Assembly: GCF_030463535.1 (NCBI RefSeq)
Contig: NC_132888.1
Coordinates: forward strand, 10,430,081-10,494,080
DNA from: Salminus brasiliensis
Taxonomy: Eukaryota; Chordata; Actinopteri; Characiformes; Bryconidae
Length of the DNA: 64,000 nucleotides
Reading direction: 5' to 3'
Position 1 is the first letter of the stretch; every line of letters begins with the position of its first letter. Shown piece after piece: positions 1 to 13,700 of this stretch. A program made the position numbers and the translations under genes. The notes under the pieces are model-generated. The model made no database searches. It saw nothing but the letters and a program-made list of their open reading frames with translations, and was not told the DNA's origin.

Positions 1-239
1 CGTACTTCAGTTACTGGGCTTTCTGGCATAACCTTAAGGTTATTAACACACTTGACTAACGGCTACAACCACAGTGATAGTTTGATAATTAAAAAAAAGA
101 GATAAAAAATAAATAAAAGAGAAAAAAGATCTAATTAGTTTTACACTAATATTGCTACTTTGGAATAAGTTATGAACAACGGATACATCTTAACCCTTTG
201 CCAAATATGAAGTGCAAATCATGGCAGATCAAACCATAA

Positions 240-455
240 AAAACAAGATTCTTCAAGGGTTCTTTGGTAAAGGCAATTGTTCTTTATAGAATCATAACAA
301 CTCATAGAACCCTTTGAGTGCTTAAATGGTCACTGTCTGGTTCATCACATTTGGATGAATGGCCTTTTGTAGGTGGTTCCATGTAGAACATTTTAATAAT
401 GGTTCTATATAGCACCCAAAAAAGTTAATAAAAAGAACCCTTTTTCAGTAGTGCA
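240..455. repeat. AGAACC/GGTTCT-rich MITE-like repeat
   Basis: Recurrent GGTTCT/AGAACC words (ggttctttgg, catagaaccc, tggttctata, aagaaccctt) resemble the repeat units seen at 13.3, 18.9, 34.0, 43.3, 59-60 and 61.2 kb. No clean terminal inverted repeat was identified, so boundaries are approximate. Confidence 0.45.
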
Positions 456-580
456 TCCCTAATACACACCTCAACCTCTACACCTGTTGGTGGGTAAAGA
501 GCAGTGTGCTATTTAGTGTCTTTTGCTTCAGACCAGTGTAGTTTAGTCCCAATACTTCACCAGAGAAAGATAGATTATTT

Positions 581-583
<3 letters not shown>

Positions 584-630
<47 letters not shown>
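584..630. repeat. (GA)n microsatellite
   Basis: About 47 bases of uninterrupted GA dinucleotides lie directly left of a MITE fragment. Confidence 0.97.
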
Positions 631-632
<2 letters not shown>

Positions 633-653
633 GGAGGGAGGAAAACAGACAGC

Positions 654-971
654 CACTTAATGGACAAAAGTATTGGGACATCTGCTCATTTATTATTTCT
701 TTCAAAGTCAGGGGTATTAAAAGTAGTTGGTCCTGCTTTTGTTGGAGTAACTGTCTCTACTGTCCAGGGAAGGCTTTCTACTAGATTTTGGAGCATTGCT
801 GTGATGGTTTGATTGCATTCAGCCACAAGAGCACATCTCAATGCTGGGGGGGGGGGCTCCACAGCTTTATACCCCTCTAGCCCATGCCTGGCATTAGGCA
901 TGGTGCCAATAGGTTAATGTTTATCTGCTTTATCAGAAAGTCCTATTCTATTGGCAGCACTTCTCTACAGG
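654..971 (-). mobile_element. MITE family A, truncated copy 1
   Basis: It starts with a GGACAAAAGTATTGGGACA terminus, runs through the family core (GTTGGAGTAACTGTCTCTAC, AGCATTGCTGTGA, TAGCCCATGCCTGGCATTAG) and stops at the TTCTCTACAGG motif, lacking the other terminus. Other copies are at 7.4, 22.3, 34.2, 54.1, 58.2 and 61.8 kb. The TA-flanked complete copies point to Tc1/mariner-type mobilisation. Strand is taken relative to copy 2. Confidence 0.8.
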
Positions 972-2119
972 AAAAAGGAGCCGGCATTCACCAGCAACAG
1001 AAAGATGCAATGACCAGCTTGACTCCTCTCAGCACATGCTTCTTGCTATTACACTTGAAGAGTGTAAATTTGGTGCCATATGATGTGGAACTGACAGTGA
1101 TTATCACTGTGGAGAAAACTGAGCCAGAAAATGGTCTAGGTTATAATATCACAGCGTGTTCAAGCACTGCTAAATACTACAGGTTCTCCAACATGTGTAA
1201 ATGGACACCGCGAAGATGCTTTCAGAGGACAAGACTGAGCGTAAACCACCAACACAGAGGCAGAGGAGTCAAGAGGAGAGGTGTAGAGGGAGACAAGAGT
1301 GTTAGAGGGAGGAAAAAAAGCAGACAGTCTTGATTTGGAACATTCACAGTCTGCCTTCCGCTCTTAAAAAGCATAAATTGTCACCGTTGGAGAAAAGGAG
1401 GGGAGAGAGAGAGAGAGGAAAAAAAAAACACCAACAAGCCACAAACAAAACACCTATTAATTAGATTGCGACACTGATGCAAAGCAATCTTGTGTTCCTA
1501 TATAATTATTAATTTCTTTTTTGTTTTGAAGTTATGAGCATTGATTTTTCCTCTGTCGGAGGTCCAGTGTCGCGCTGGGACCATCTGTTCCGTACAGCTC
1601 CTCTGAGTCTTCCACTCCTCCTTAAACACACACACACACAGACACATACACACTCACACATACACCTCATTCAGTCCGCAGCCAAGCAACAGTCACAAAT
1701 AAGACAACAACAAACACAAATAAACCATAAATAATCACTCGAGCAGGTTATAGAGTTTATCATTGGAATATGTGTGATTATTTTCCACATGCTATTTGAT
1801 GTATAGAATAATGAAATATGTGTGAGTGGCACATACGGATAGTTAGTGACTACTTCAGTAGTGACTAATTCAGTATTTAAGTACAGGAATATAAATTACT
1901 GTAATTAAAACCGTGAACCACAGAGCTTCTAACTTAAATAACTCATTACAATTTGCATTGCATTACTACAGATAGAGTAAGTCTGAGAATGCAGGGGGTT
2001 CATATCCATTTGCGTTATTTATCGATAGATTGTTTTGAGAAACAGGGTACCAGGGAAAATCATGAAAGGTAGGTGATGTACTCTGACATCAGTTCTGGCA
2101 GGAGGTACCTGTAGATCCC
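972..2119. other. intergenic stretch, no gene seen
   Basis: It holds a purine-rich tract (1250-1430), a CA-rich tract around 1627-1660 and AT-rich sequence. The longest reading frame (884-1333) straddles a repeat boundary and has no recognisable domain. Confidence 0.6.
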
Positions 2120-2515
2120 ATGATGCCATATTGTATGATTGTTGGAGACTTCATTAAACACATCGTGTGGTCTGCTTTTGGACTGAATTCGCTAGGACGG
2201 CCTGGCCCGACCATGTTGGCAGTTGTTTTACTCGTAAATTATTTTGTGGACAGAAGAACGGCTGATTTTGAAATGCCTTAGACTCTTCTGCATCTACAAC
2301 TTTCTTTCTGAAGACCTCAGAGAGCTTGTTAAATCTGGTCATGGTGATCTTCACTACTCACTTTAGCAGTCAAGAACAAACCAAACTAAAGGTCTGAGTT
2401 TTAAATACGACAGACTCCTGAGAAGCCTCTCGATCTATTTTCTAATCACCTGCTGCTGATGTGCTGCACCTGATTCTAATTTGAGACATTTTAAATAATA
2501 ATAAATGGTGGGGTG
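2120..2515 (-). mobile_element. Tc1-like transposon remnant, N-terminal transposase region
   Basis: Minus-strand reading gives pieces of a fish Tc1-like transposase N-terminus: an initiating MTRFNKLSEVFRKKVVDA (ATG at 2340-2342), then HTH-derived pieces and a GRP(S)-like linker in other frames, followed by the leader toward 2515. The frame is broken several times, so it is inactive. A second copy of the same family is at about 23.4-23.9 kb. No catalytic domain remains. Confidence 0.7.
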
Positions 2516-5500
2516 TATTAAGTTTTAAGTTGTTATTAAGTTGTGTTACCTGCTTTTTTATTAAATGGTTATTATATATACCATTAATGGTAATGATATT
2601 GGTATATTATCAATATTGCTCAAATGAAGATCAAATCTGCATATGATTGAATGTTAGAAATATCTTAGTTCTGTCACATGACTGTAGATTTACAGTGTAA
2701 TTATGATGACATACACAGTTATATTCAATTCAATTACATGACATGCATTCACAATTCTTAGATTTTGCCTGATTGCTCACACTGCAGGTAAATCCATCTA
2801 TAATTTCTGTTATAAAAGGCCCAAATGTTTCTTAGTTACTGCTGTCAAGCAACTACAGTCAACAACACAATACAACTGTGAGCAAATGCATATTCACCTG
2901 TCGTCATGGAGACAGGTTGTGAATGGAGCCCTTGCTGGGCTGTGAGAGAGTGTGTGTGTGAGAGAGAGAAAGAGAGAGCGAGAGTGTGTGTGTACACAGT
3001 GGTGTGGCTTCTGTGCCCAAGCACATTAAAAGGGTCAGACTTGAAGGCCTCTTCACATAAGTGCTAAGAGCTCCCAAGCTCAGGCCTGACAGCAATGATG
3101 GACAACGGCAGCACACGAGAGGGGATTCCACACTGTCCAGCTACTGAGAACTGGCTCTCTATCTTTAGAGGCACCACCTTACCATTCAATACCATAATGT
3201 CACCCCTTCCCCCCAAACACAGAAGTTCAAAAGTTCAATTTCCTGAAAAGCGAAAATATGTCAACATTAAATGAACGAACCTTTCTGTCCTTACGTTACA
3301 GGTTTGCATCAAAGAACAAGAATTAATGTTAAAGTTAATTAATAAAGTGAATTAAGGAATGTAATGAAATGTATGAAAAACAATTTAAAAACAATGTTAA
3401 ATAAATGTTTTCAGAAGCAATTTTATTCATAAACATTTCATTTCCAATCAGCTTCATGACTCATAATTTCAGTCGAAATTAAACTGGCTGTGTTGTTACA
3501 GAGATACGTATGTCTGGTTAAAGAGGTCTTATAATGCCAAACTATATTTTCCTGGTCATGGTCAAGCAATGAGAGTTCGATACATGGAACTGACATATCA
3601 TGACCCTCAAACACTGCTGTCTCCTCCTTCAACAGAAAATCCAGCATCCAAAACAGGGCTGGAAAACGGGCCGATTTCAAAACCCCTAGTCCCCTAGTGA
3701 AATCTCTAGTACAAGTAGGCAACTACACTTTTCCTGTGCCAGTGCCCATAAAAGTTAGGCTCAAACTTGGAAAACAATGAAGCAAAAGCCTCAGATCCAT
3801 GCTAGGCTAAAATGCTAACACTAGTTGATTCTAGCTTTTACCATCGATTCTCTTCACCACCCTGGAAACTGGACTAACTCTGTCTAACCAAACTGGAGCT
3901 AAACACACATCAGAAGGGAACGTACTGGCAAGAATTGGTGGGTGAAAGCCAAACCCAGATATGCGAGTAGAGGGAAGGCTATAAGCTAACCAGCTACAGT
4001 CTCCTCAGATTGCTTCAGATTGGACTGCAGATTCCAGTTAGACTCTATAATAATTACTGTGTTATTGCTATCGTGTTAAAACTGTGGTGTTATGCTATAA
4101 TATGAGGATGTTGGGAGGCCATAAACTGGCCTTTTTTTCATGAGCCCTCCATTAAAGGAAAATCAGTGTGCTTCATTCTGAGGCAAAATAACAGGGATGT
4201 ACATAGGCTTGCTAAACAACATCTGTGTTTTTTCAACCAACCAAAGTCAAATACTTACTAGTTATTTATCAATAAACAACTCAAAGTACTCTTAAGGATA
4301 TAAATAACCTATAAGGACTCAAGGCCTCTGTTATGATACTATGGGATGCCTAATACTTCATTTTCCTGCCGCTGTAGGATGGTTTGGATGAAATTAATTG
4401 TTAAATACATTAAATGCAAAAGTAGCTGTGAATCAACGCCTCTCTACCAAATATTTACATTAACATAAAGGCATGCAACTACAGCAGGTGCTGTAATTAG
4501 GTTGTTGGTCTGATACAGAGTGTAATCACTGTTGCCAAAGCTGTTGCTCACTTTTCCCCAGGCACACATTGGTACATCCACATACCTGCCCTTCTTCATG
4601 CACACGGCCCCCTTTCACAACAGCCCCTCTCTTTGAAATCAACTTTACAAGCCTGACCAACCAAAGCTGCCTGCTTCACTTGCATGCTGCTGATAATAGT
4701 CTTTCCTTGTCACCGTGCCTGTTTTTAAGTGGGAGCAGCAGCGGTGAGGGTGTTATCGAACTGGCCGACTGTGTTTTTGACACACCCGGAGCGACAGCCT
4801 GGAGGGCGGATGACGTTGGTACAGAGGCAGAAAGAATAGGTGGGAGGTGAAGGGGCTTTCACACAGTGTGTCAGGGGACATCAGTCCCCCCAGCATGCTC
4901 GGCGTCCATGTTGAATAATTCAGCCCGCCGCCATTCCCTTCCACCTGAGGAGGCCTGTCTCCTAGCGTCACCAGTGGGGCCACTCAACAGCTCCACAAAG
5001 GTCAGGCTCTACCCCGGCCGAGAGCAGGGCCTTGGGGGCTAATGCACTCCCTCTTTACTACCTGCTAATACCCCATCCTCTGATATGACAAGACCAGGCC
5101 TCTAACCTTGAGGGCACCTTCAACCACAAACCACAAACGATGAACGCTTTCACCACTCCCGAGGCTAAGTGCCTTCCCTGATCCGAGTGTGGATTTGTAT
5201 TTACGTTTTCACGCCAAATCAATTGATCCGATTTTCGGTTTTGCAGAGTAAATGGAGAGGAACGGTGGAAGGACTTGGATTGATCAGCAGGTGACGCTTT
5301 TCTTTGATTTATTTGGGAGCTTTTTGAGGGTTAGCAGTTCAGGCACATTTTCCCGGGCGATTCCGCTAACACTCTAGCCTCGGCTCGTTCTGATACGGCA
5401 CAGAGATGGAGGATGCAGCAGGATATTACAGTGAACATGCATGATACAAATGGGTGCATTCATCAGCACTTGACTTGTATTGACTGAAATTAAAGAGTGC

Positions 5501-5845
5501 CGGGCCGAGGGGCTGGCTGAACTGCAGGGATGGCCGCGGATCATACTGTCTGTGAGCTGGAGGATAATGGATTTGGTACTTTTAAACTGAGGAGGACAGT
5601 GCAGAGGGTTTAATGAATGGGTTACTATGGAGTTAGAACCTGTAATGTATCGATCCTAGGACACTATACAAATGATCATATGGGTAAGTGTACTGAGTTT
5701 AATAGACTGGGATGCTGAACACACACATTCCACAGAGAATTCACAACTGCAAGGACAGCCTTTTCAGGTGGCATAAAATATTGTTCTCCGATAACTAAAA
5801 AAATGCCATTAATATCTTGCAGATTATTGTATTTACAAAATAAAT
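2516..5845. other. intergenic stretch, no gene seen
   Basis: Mostly AT-rich unique-looking sequence. It includes a GT/GA microsatellite at 2942-2996 and a more GC-rich patch at 4560-5060. No frame with recognisable domains or paired splice sites was found. Confidence 0.55.
2942..2996. repeat. compound (GA)/(GT) microsatellite
   Basis: Alternating tgtgtgtg, gagagaga and gtgtgtgt tracts, imperfect. Confidence 0.9.
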
Positions 5846-6034
5846 CTACCTCCATTTTTGTTGTTTTTTTTATTTTTTGATACAATGTGAATCTGGCAGT
5901 TATTCTTTACATTGTGTCAGAATGTTATGATGAACGGACCAATAGAAATAAAATCATTTTACACTGACTTCCATTAAAAGTTAAGAAGGTTTTCTCATTA
6001 TCCTGTAAAGTTGCCAATTTGGAGATACAAGGTT
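5846..6034. mobile_element. foldback MITE family C, copy 1
   Basis: The right end reads TTTGGAGATACAAGG and the left end carries the complement-like CTCCATTTTTG. Internal words GTGAATCTGGCAGTT, ACTGACTTCCATTAAAA and ACATTGTGTCAGAA recur in the copies at 24.86, 36.4 and 63.44 kb. The left arm is degraded. Confidence 0.6.
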
Positions 6035-7388
6035 TTAGTCCTTGGTTGTTGTCACTTTAGATTAGCTGTAGGCTGACTATTAAATGTAATTAAATTCTGC
6101 AATTACATTAAAATTAATTAGCTATACAGTGATTTTCAGTTCTAACTAATTTGCATTGGGCACCAACAGTTTTGAGTGCTTCTGGTTGGTATGATATCAG
6201 GAGATGCAAATATCTAAACAATGTGTTCTCTTTCATTCTTAAAGGGTCAAACCTCATTCAGTCTCTAACCAAATAAGAACTGCTCCTGGGAAAACCAACA
6301 CAGTAGAAGTCTTGCACTGAAAAATACAATACTTTCACTTCTAAAGAAGTCTTTAAAAAGCCCATTTTCCCTGACAGTCCCTTTAAAGCAGGTGATTTCT
6401 CACGAGGGACTCTGGCGCTGATGTTCTGAGGAGCTTTCCCTGGCTCAGCCATGTCTTCTCCCACTCCAGTCTAGTATTATGAGTCAAAGCGCTCCCCTGG
6501 TGTAAGCCCTGAAGAGTTCCTGCAAACAAAGCACTCATGGTACGTTTCTTTTCCTCTAACAAAAATGACAACACACTATCATGTTCATAGGTCATCAAAC
6601 AGAGTCCTTCATTAATGGTTCTTTAGAGACAGTGAGAGCTTAACCTTACAGTAAGAGTGATGTGTTTATTGGAAAAGTAATAACGACTCGGATCACTTCA
6701 GTGGTTTACTGCTTGACAGATTTGGGTTAATAATATGAGACATCTGTCTACATTGTGGAGTGGAGATGTTTAGCTTGTTTCGTGAGTTTTATTAGAGTCT
6801 ATTTCTGCAAAATTACATCCTGTGATGGGCTAATTTTTATCTACCAACCATCTAAAGGAAGAGGTCAGCAAAAATCTGCCAAACACTTAGCATTTGAGGT
6901 TTCTGTAGGTTTGTACTATAACTACAAAACTAGCAAGTTTTATTAAACTCAGATAAGCCTAACTTTAAGACTTTAGACTCCTGGAATGTCTTTACAGCCA
7001 TTATGAGGAACAGTTTTTGGTCTGCGTCAGTCAAGTCCTGTGTGTACTGTGTGTGCAATATCCATTTTTGAATTACGCAACTGATAAAAACCTTTGTAAG
7101 GTATCTGAGAATCTGGGAATTCTGGCGCTGTATGGAGGGGATGATTCTAAGGGTCTATGGGGCCCTCTGAAATGTATTAATTGAGTTGTTTGGCAGAATT
7201 GATTGAGTTGTGGGGCTCAGTGTAATATATTTTCATGGGGGCCAAAATCCCTGGAAGCACCCCTGCCTTAGGAACCATTTAAAGGGAGTTCAGCAAAAAA
7301 AGCAATGTAAAATGACTTATCAGTCCAAACACAATAACTTCATGTGGTAAACAAGCAATTGAACAATATCTATTCAATTCAAATAATA
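6035..7388. other. intergenic stretch, no gene seen
   Basis: AT-rich sequence with no domain-bearing frame and no clear repeat ends. Confidence 0.5.
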
Positions 7389-7855
7389 CACTACTGTCCA
7401 AATATTTCTGGACACCCCTTCTAATTAATGCACAGAACATTAAGTTGCACCTATTGCTGACACTGATGTGCAAATGTACAAACAGCTTGTCTACTCCCTG
7501 TAGAAATGTACTCCCAGGAGGATAAGACTCTCTAGTCAGATTAGCAAGAACCTACTGCCTAATGCCGGGTGTGGGCTAGAGGGGTATTAAGCCCCCCAAC
7601 ATTGAGCTATGGAGCAGTGGAACTGTGATCTCTGGAATGATGGTGCTCAATCCAATACTTTGAGTTGGGAAATGAGGTGGAGTGGTGACCATCCAACATC
7701 CTGATCTTTTTTGACAGCAATGCTCCAAACTCTAGTAGAAAGCCTTCCCTGGACAGTAGAGACAGTTACTCCAACAAAAGCAGGATAAACTCATTCCTTG
7801 ATTTTGGAAGAACTGATTAATGAGTAGGTGTCCCAATACTTTTGTCGATATAGTG
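7389..7855 (+). mobile_element. MITE family A, full-length copy 2
   Basis: A 467-bp element with both termini: left CACTACTGTCCAAATATTTC and right TACTTTTGTCGATATAGTG. It is flanked by TA on each side (7387-7388 and 7856-7857), the target duplication of Tc1/mariner transposons. It contains no transposase frame, so it would have depended on an enzyme from elsewhere. This is the best reference copy in the window. Confidence 0.88.
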
Positions 7856-9890
7856 TATTAAAAACACTCTGAATGACTTTATCTACACATTTGGTTGTAC
7901 GTCTGTTGATCTTTCACCAAACAGTTTCTTTAAATACTGAAATGATGAAATATGTACACGTTACTACTATGGTCATTATGGTCATCTCTAGATGACTTTA
8001 AGGAATTGTAATAAGGACCCACAACCAAATTTAACGTACATTTTTAAAACCAACTTACCACAACCGCTTTAAAATAAGGTTGTTCCTTGGCTGGGTCTGT
8101 AATTCATGCATGCTGGAGCCTTGCAGCCGATGAAGTCACACTGTATAAGGAGTGCAGCGTCTCAGTCTGCTCGTGTTAGACACTGCTGTCTACTGGTGTC
8201 TGCGCACGCTATTAAAGAGCGAGTGACAATGTCAAACAGTGACATGAACCTGGGCCCTCATTCCAAACAAAAGGCCTGCGCTCTGATTCAATGTGTCATT
8301 GGTGAAATATTAATCACAAAAAGAAAAGTTTTGCTAAAGTTGCCTTTGCCTAATCATGCAGAGGGGCAAAAACTTTCCTCTGAAACAACTCAAATCTCAT
8401 TCAGATTTTACTTCATTTTTGACAACAATAGATTTATGAACTTGTAATATAAGCAGTTGATATATTTACCTCAGAATGCAAACATGGACAATTGGAACTA
8501 GTCCATGCCTGTAGTCTTCTAGCCCTGGTGCTCCTCTTCCATGGTTGAAGAATCCCTCCTCATGGCATGCTCTCCCCCTGAAGGCTGCTATTCAAACTGA
8601 GAATGTTACAGCAAAGCCCTGTCAGGAGACACTGGTAAAATGTACACAGACATCATGGCATTTCACAAGGATAAATATCTTGTAGAGCATATGGACCACT
8701 CATTTGTGTGGACTTCTAGTATCTAGTTTAGCACTGAAGCTCTGAGGCTGATAGAGATAATATGTAATAACAACTTATATCCTACAGGTAGCATCTTGGA
8801 TATTGACTGCTTCAGTCATCACATATCACACTCAGCTGAAACCACACTACATTATTAGGCAAACTCAAATACACGTGCATGTGTAGTTTCTGACACTGTA
8901 TGATAGTGTCCTTCAACTCTTGGACATCTTTAACTGGTCCTGTAGGGCTGGAGGTCAGCATGGTTTGGTGGTGTCCAAGCTCAAAAAATCATTGAGAATA
9001 CCAGTCTGCTGTATTAGGAAATGCCAACAAACTTAAAAATAAAGATGCTACAAATGGTAGCACAGAAAAACCTTTCAGCTAGTCAAGAATCTTTACATCA
9101 GATGAAGGTTCTTCAAACTCTATTTTCCTCCATCTATAACACATTTGAGGGTCTGTAATTGTAATTGTATTGACATAGAAACCAATGGACATAATGGAAT
9201 ACACATATGACTAAGAATCAAACTATCTACTGGAGAAAGAATCCAAGAGCCAAGCTATGACAATTTTTATAACTTCTGAAAGAATTTCTCCTACATCCCC
9301 ACAGAAAGAGTTCTCTCCAAGTGATTAATGATCCACACTGGAGAATTTTGATCTTTGATCAGTTGCTAATGTAAACTGAGCTCCAGAGGTCAGAGAGGTC
9401 AGCTGGGATGCCTGCTCACAGCCAGAGTCCCGCAAGCCCCCAACCGTTAAGTAATGGAGGTCCGGAGTGTGCAGACCTCTCTGACAAGAGGAGGAGGAAG
9501 AGATGGATGGATGAAGGCCCATCTTCATTATCACTCAATATCACACCCAGCGGGTCATTCACACATAATTACCTGGGGCTCTGCATCAAGACTTGGTAAC
9601 AAAAGACAGTGTTAATTCACTCTGATAACGTTCTCCAGAATGGCGAGTGTATAATTATTGCCAATATACGTAAATGTGCTGTACGGAGAAGACGTTATAT
9701 ACGGAAGAGTTATTCCAGTCTTGGGTCTTCAGGAGAGAATGTTGTGTTGTAGCTATTAAGAGTTGCATACTTGGAAAATTAAAAAAAAAAAACTTAAGGA
9801 GGAGCTGTAAAGTTTTCAGGTTGATCTTACTTCTCATGTTAAAACCAAACCAACTTATAAATATGCACCCTAAATAAGCCCTATCTGCAG
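7856..9890. other. intergenic stretch with a family B fragment near 9028-9130
   Basis: The sequence AACTTAAAAATAAAGATGCT at about 9031 resembles the terminus of MITE family B (see 34022-34626), and AAGGTTCTTCAAACTC follows at about 9104. The rest shows no gene. A repeat-poor segment with a GAGGAGGAGGAAGAG-like purine tract lies near 9400-9510. Confidence 0.45.
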
Positions 9891-10112
9891 GGGATTGGTT
9901 TTACATGGGGAGGTGGAGTAATGTTCTTCTTCTACATGACATCCGTAAAACGTCAGACTGATTTACACACAAATGACTGTATTGGGAATGGCTACTCGAT
10001 TTATGTCCATTTACGGCACCAAAAAATGTGATGACAGACAATTTCGTAACCCACTTATAGTTATAATAAATGGTAGTCTGATAATTAGCAGTTACATGTA
10101 CATGTACCTTTT
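9890..10112. repeat. interspersed repeat family F, copy 1
   Basis: It shares ordered blocks with 37008-37230: TAAAAC/TGTCAGACTGATTTACACA, AAATGACTG, GGAATGGCTACT, AACCCACTTATAGTTATAATA and TTAGCAGTTACATG. It is non-coding, and neither terminal repeats nor family are recognised. Confidence 0.6.
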
Positions 10113-10650
10113 CCCTCCCCTGGAATCCCTGGTTTGACTTTTTCCCAGTGATTATTATGGTGGCTTTAGTTTCTGTTGTGAAAGTGGCTTTTTCCCCCCA
10201 AATTGAAGCTTTTCTCCTGTCTTCAGTGGTGCAAACATAAAATGCTACGTGTTGAGCCCACCCTAGATGCAGGGGGTTATAACATTAATGCAAAAATGTG
10301 AGTACCATTGCTACATTGTCTAGTAGGCATTCGTAACTCCTTAAACATCAGGGAACAGTAGATGGTTCAAGATGTTCCTTATATTTGCAGTCTGCAAAGA
10401 AATTCGCGGAAATATATTAAATGTACTAAATGTACTACATGTCCCTCATTTGTTTCAGATATATTTGGAGTCCAAACTTCTGTAACACATACTGGAAGTC
10501 GAAATCTTAGCCTTGTGGGTCACTTGTATCTGTTTCAAGATAATCCTGTCTGTACCTGTTCCTTTAGTGGGCTAATTATATTATGCTGCTGGATGCTAAA
10601 TTTCCTTCAGGATCAACAACGTATCTATTTATCTGTCTTCCCATTCTTCC

Positions 10651-10735
10651 GTCCATCTGTCCATCCGTCCGTCCATCCATCCATTCAGCCATCCATCTAC
10701 CTACCTACCTACCTACCTACCTATCCATCTATCTA
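10651..10735. repeat. (CCAT)/(CTAC)/(ATCT) tetranucleotide microsatellite
   Basis: Runs of tccatccg, ctacctacctac and tatccatctatc form a compound tetranucleotide tract. Confidence 0.95.
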
Positions 10736-13700
10736 CTGCACAATTACATAAGCAAACTTCGGACACCAAACCAAGGATTCAGCTCGAAAACCAAGTTTGA
10801 TTTCTTCCCCTCAAAGGCTCAAAGCCATTACTGCTCTCTCATGCTATGCACATGAGCAGCAGTGGTGGAAGCGGTCATTAGTGCTTATTAGGCTGTAAGA
10901 CACAAGACTTCAGTGACCACTGACAAACCTATATGACCCTTTTAAGAAAGAATCAATTGTCATTTGCTGAGGCAGAATTACATTGAAACTGACGAACAGC
11001 CTTTGGTACTGCCTGGTACTGAACCTTTATAAAGGCTTATAGTGAAATTTGGGATTAAATCAAATGACTATCATCTAGCAAAGCTTGCTCACAGTATTGA
11101 AAATGCAAGGTGGAAAATAATGCAGGAAAAGTGTTTAAACCTTTATTTCCAAACATCACCAGTTACAAGCTAAAACTGCATAATCGCAAAGCAACCGCAA
11201 ATAGGGCAATAATGATTCTGAGAAACTACAATTAACAGCTGTCAATTGTAACGTTGTTGCTTATTCTCAGGATTCTCAGCTTTGTCCTTTTCTGAGCTTT
11301 CCAGTACACAAGCATAAATGTGGCAGACGGCCAGCAAGATTCAAAGCGGCTGACTAAAGCATGTGGCACAGACCGCTCCTGCTCCTGAGCCCAGCTAGGG
11401 GCTAAAGAGGGTAATGTAACTGCCCCTTCAATTAAGGGTAGGCTGTGGAGACGGACCCCCGTCTTCGCACAGCACGTGCCCTCTTTGGGGCCAGGATCAT
11501 GGACAGTGACCTTCATAGCACAGAGCCACCATCTGTTTGCATTTCTGTAATGTACATTTACACCGCTCTGAGGTTTAGCCATTAATGCAAAGAATCAGCT
11601 GAGAGAAACTGATGCTACCCATAAAAACAAAGGTTCCTGAATGGCTATGAAGGACCGCATACTCATAATGCATAGAACCCTTACATTATGAGAAGATCTC
11701 TCTATTTAAAAAAGGACATACATTGAAAGGTTCTCTAGGTACCTATTTGTGGATCTTGTATGGTTTCATTTTTGAACCCATTATATTTAAGTGTTGAGAT
11801 GGAAGATAATGAGACCAGGACCAAGAGCATTTAGCTGAGGTGATCCCCTGAGGCTCTGTCACAAGCTCATTATGGGATTAGGAGCAATGAATCAGGCAGG
11901 GTGGTTTACCTAGAGCCCAACATAGTGTCTCAGAGACTTCACAAAGGAACAAACACAAGAAATTGACTCAACATCAATCTACTGGATATATCAGCAAACT
12001 AGGAAGGAAGTGACCACCTCAGTATCTTCTTTCACTTAGAATGGATCAGTTATGCTCATAAGCCTATTTACTTTTTTAGTATATGTAACCACTTTTTGAT
12101 TTATAAAATTGGCAAACCATCAGTCACAAACTACTGCGGAAAATTAATCTAAAGTCCCACAAAAGGAAAAAATAAATAAATAAAAGATGCTGACGTGCAG
12201 AAACGGAACAGTAAAAAATGGCCTCTCCTTCACTGGATTCCAACCCAACAAGTGGGATGTATTAGTATAAGCAGAGCAACAATCGCTAAATTATTGATTT
12301 CCTCATTAGAGTTTTTGTCAGGACCATTTAGCGATGTTAAAAATGAGCCTTCATTAGCCACTTGCAGGAGCGCCACGGCCGCCTTTGATTTATAATGTGC
12401 AACATGGTCAATAGGTAGGGGGGGTCACACTGAGACGACGAAAAACTCAGCCCTCACGCTGGGAGCGGCGTCTATGCACATCAACACACTCTCAGACACG
12501 AATTACATGAACACACATCCCACAAACATGAATTAGAACAGCTGCTGGGGGTAGCCTCAGAGACCCTCCTCTCAATCTGTCCTCCCTACAGCACGAGGAG
12601 CAAGAAATAATAAAAAAAAACACACCATGAGATTAATTTCCAGTCCTACACCAATGATTCTTTTGTGCTTACTGGTGCTAGTTTGTATTCCCCTATTCAT
12701 CACACTGGGGCACAGACCTCAAGTTGGCGACCTGAATTCAGAAATGGAAGGCCTGTTGTCTTTAGACAACACATATCTGTATCTAACGTCAGATATGAAA
12801 GACTTTTCTATGAAGAACATCAAGAAATTTAAACCAGGATGAGGCATAATCTACAGTATGTACTGCATGTAACTGTGGAGTAGGTTCATTGCAGGACGCC
12901 TCAGGCAGTGAACTGTGAACTGCTGTATGGAAACCTGAATTCATGTGAACTCTCTCTCGTACTCTCTTGTCTCTCGTGCTCTCACGTTTCCAAAAAGATT
13001 TGCACCAGCAGTCACCAGATCTGTAGACAAATTCATCAAGAAAAGCATGCAGATGTTTTTTTCTGGACTATTGATTCTGGAGATAACATGCACAGTTAAA
13101 AGAGCTTCAATTGTGAAGGACTAGCGCTCTGTCCATCTCTATTCCTGTCTTCCACCCAATCGTTCCAGATAGATTCCAGACCCATCACAACCCTGACCAG
13201 GAAGATGCGGATAAGATGATGGATGGATGGGTGGGTGGTTTAAAGTCCTAACATTATGAGGATGTTCTTCCTAAAGTGTCATTAATTTAGGTTTTGAAGG
13301 AAACCTAATGTAATTTGGTAATTGGTAACAACAGTGGAACCCCTTATGGTACTATATAGAACCATTTTTGAAAGGTTCTTTAAAGAACCAAAAGGTGTTT
13401 TAAAGTTTTCATTGCTATATACATACATACATTATCTATCTATTTTTAACCATTCCACTAACTAAAAAACTCTTAAAAACTTACTAGAGTTTGGAACCCA
13501 TTTGGTACCTTTATTTTGAAGACTACTGATGATATCATTTTGGCTTTAATCTTGAAAACATGTATGTTGCAAGGTGTCAGTCATGACCATTTTTTTTTCC
13601 ACGTCCAAGAGAAGCTTTCTGCTAGTCTTCAAAAACTATGGGTGAGGATTTACTACAACATAGCTATTAGCTTAAGATCATATTCCAAGTAGAGTATATG

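Noticed and set aside
884..1333. 149-codon open frame
   Set aside because: Begins inside a MITE fragment and has no family resemblance.
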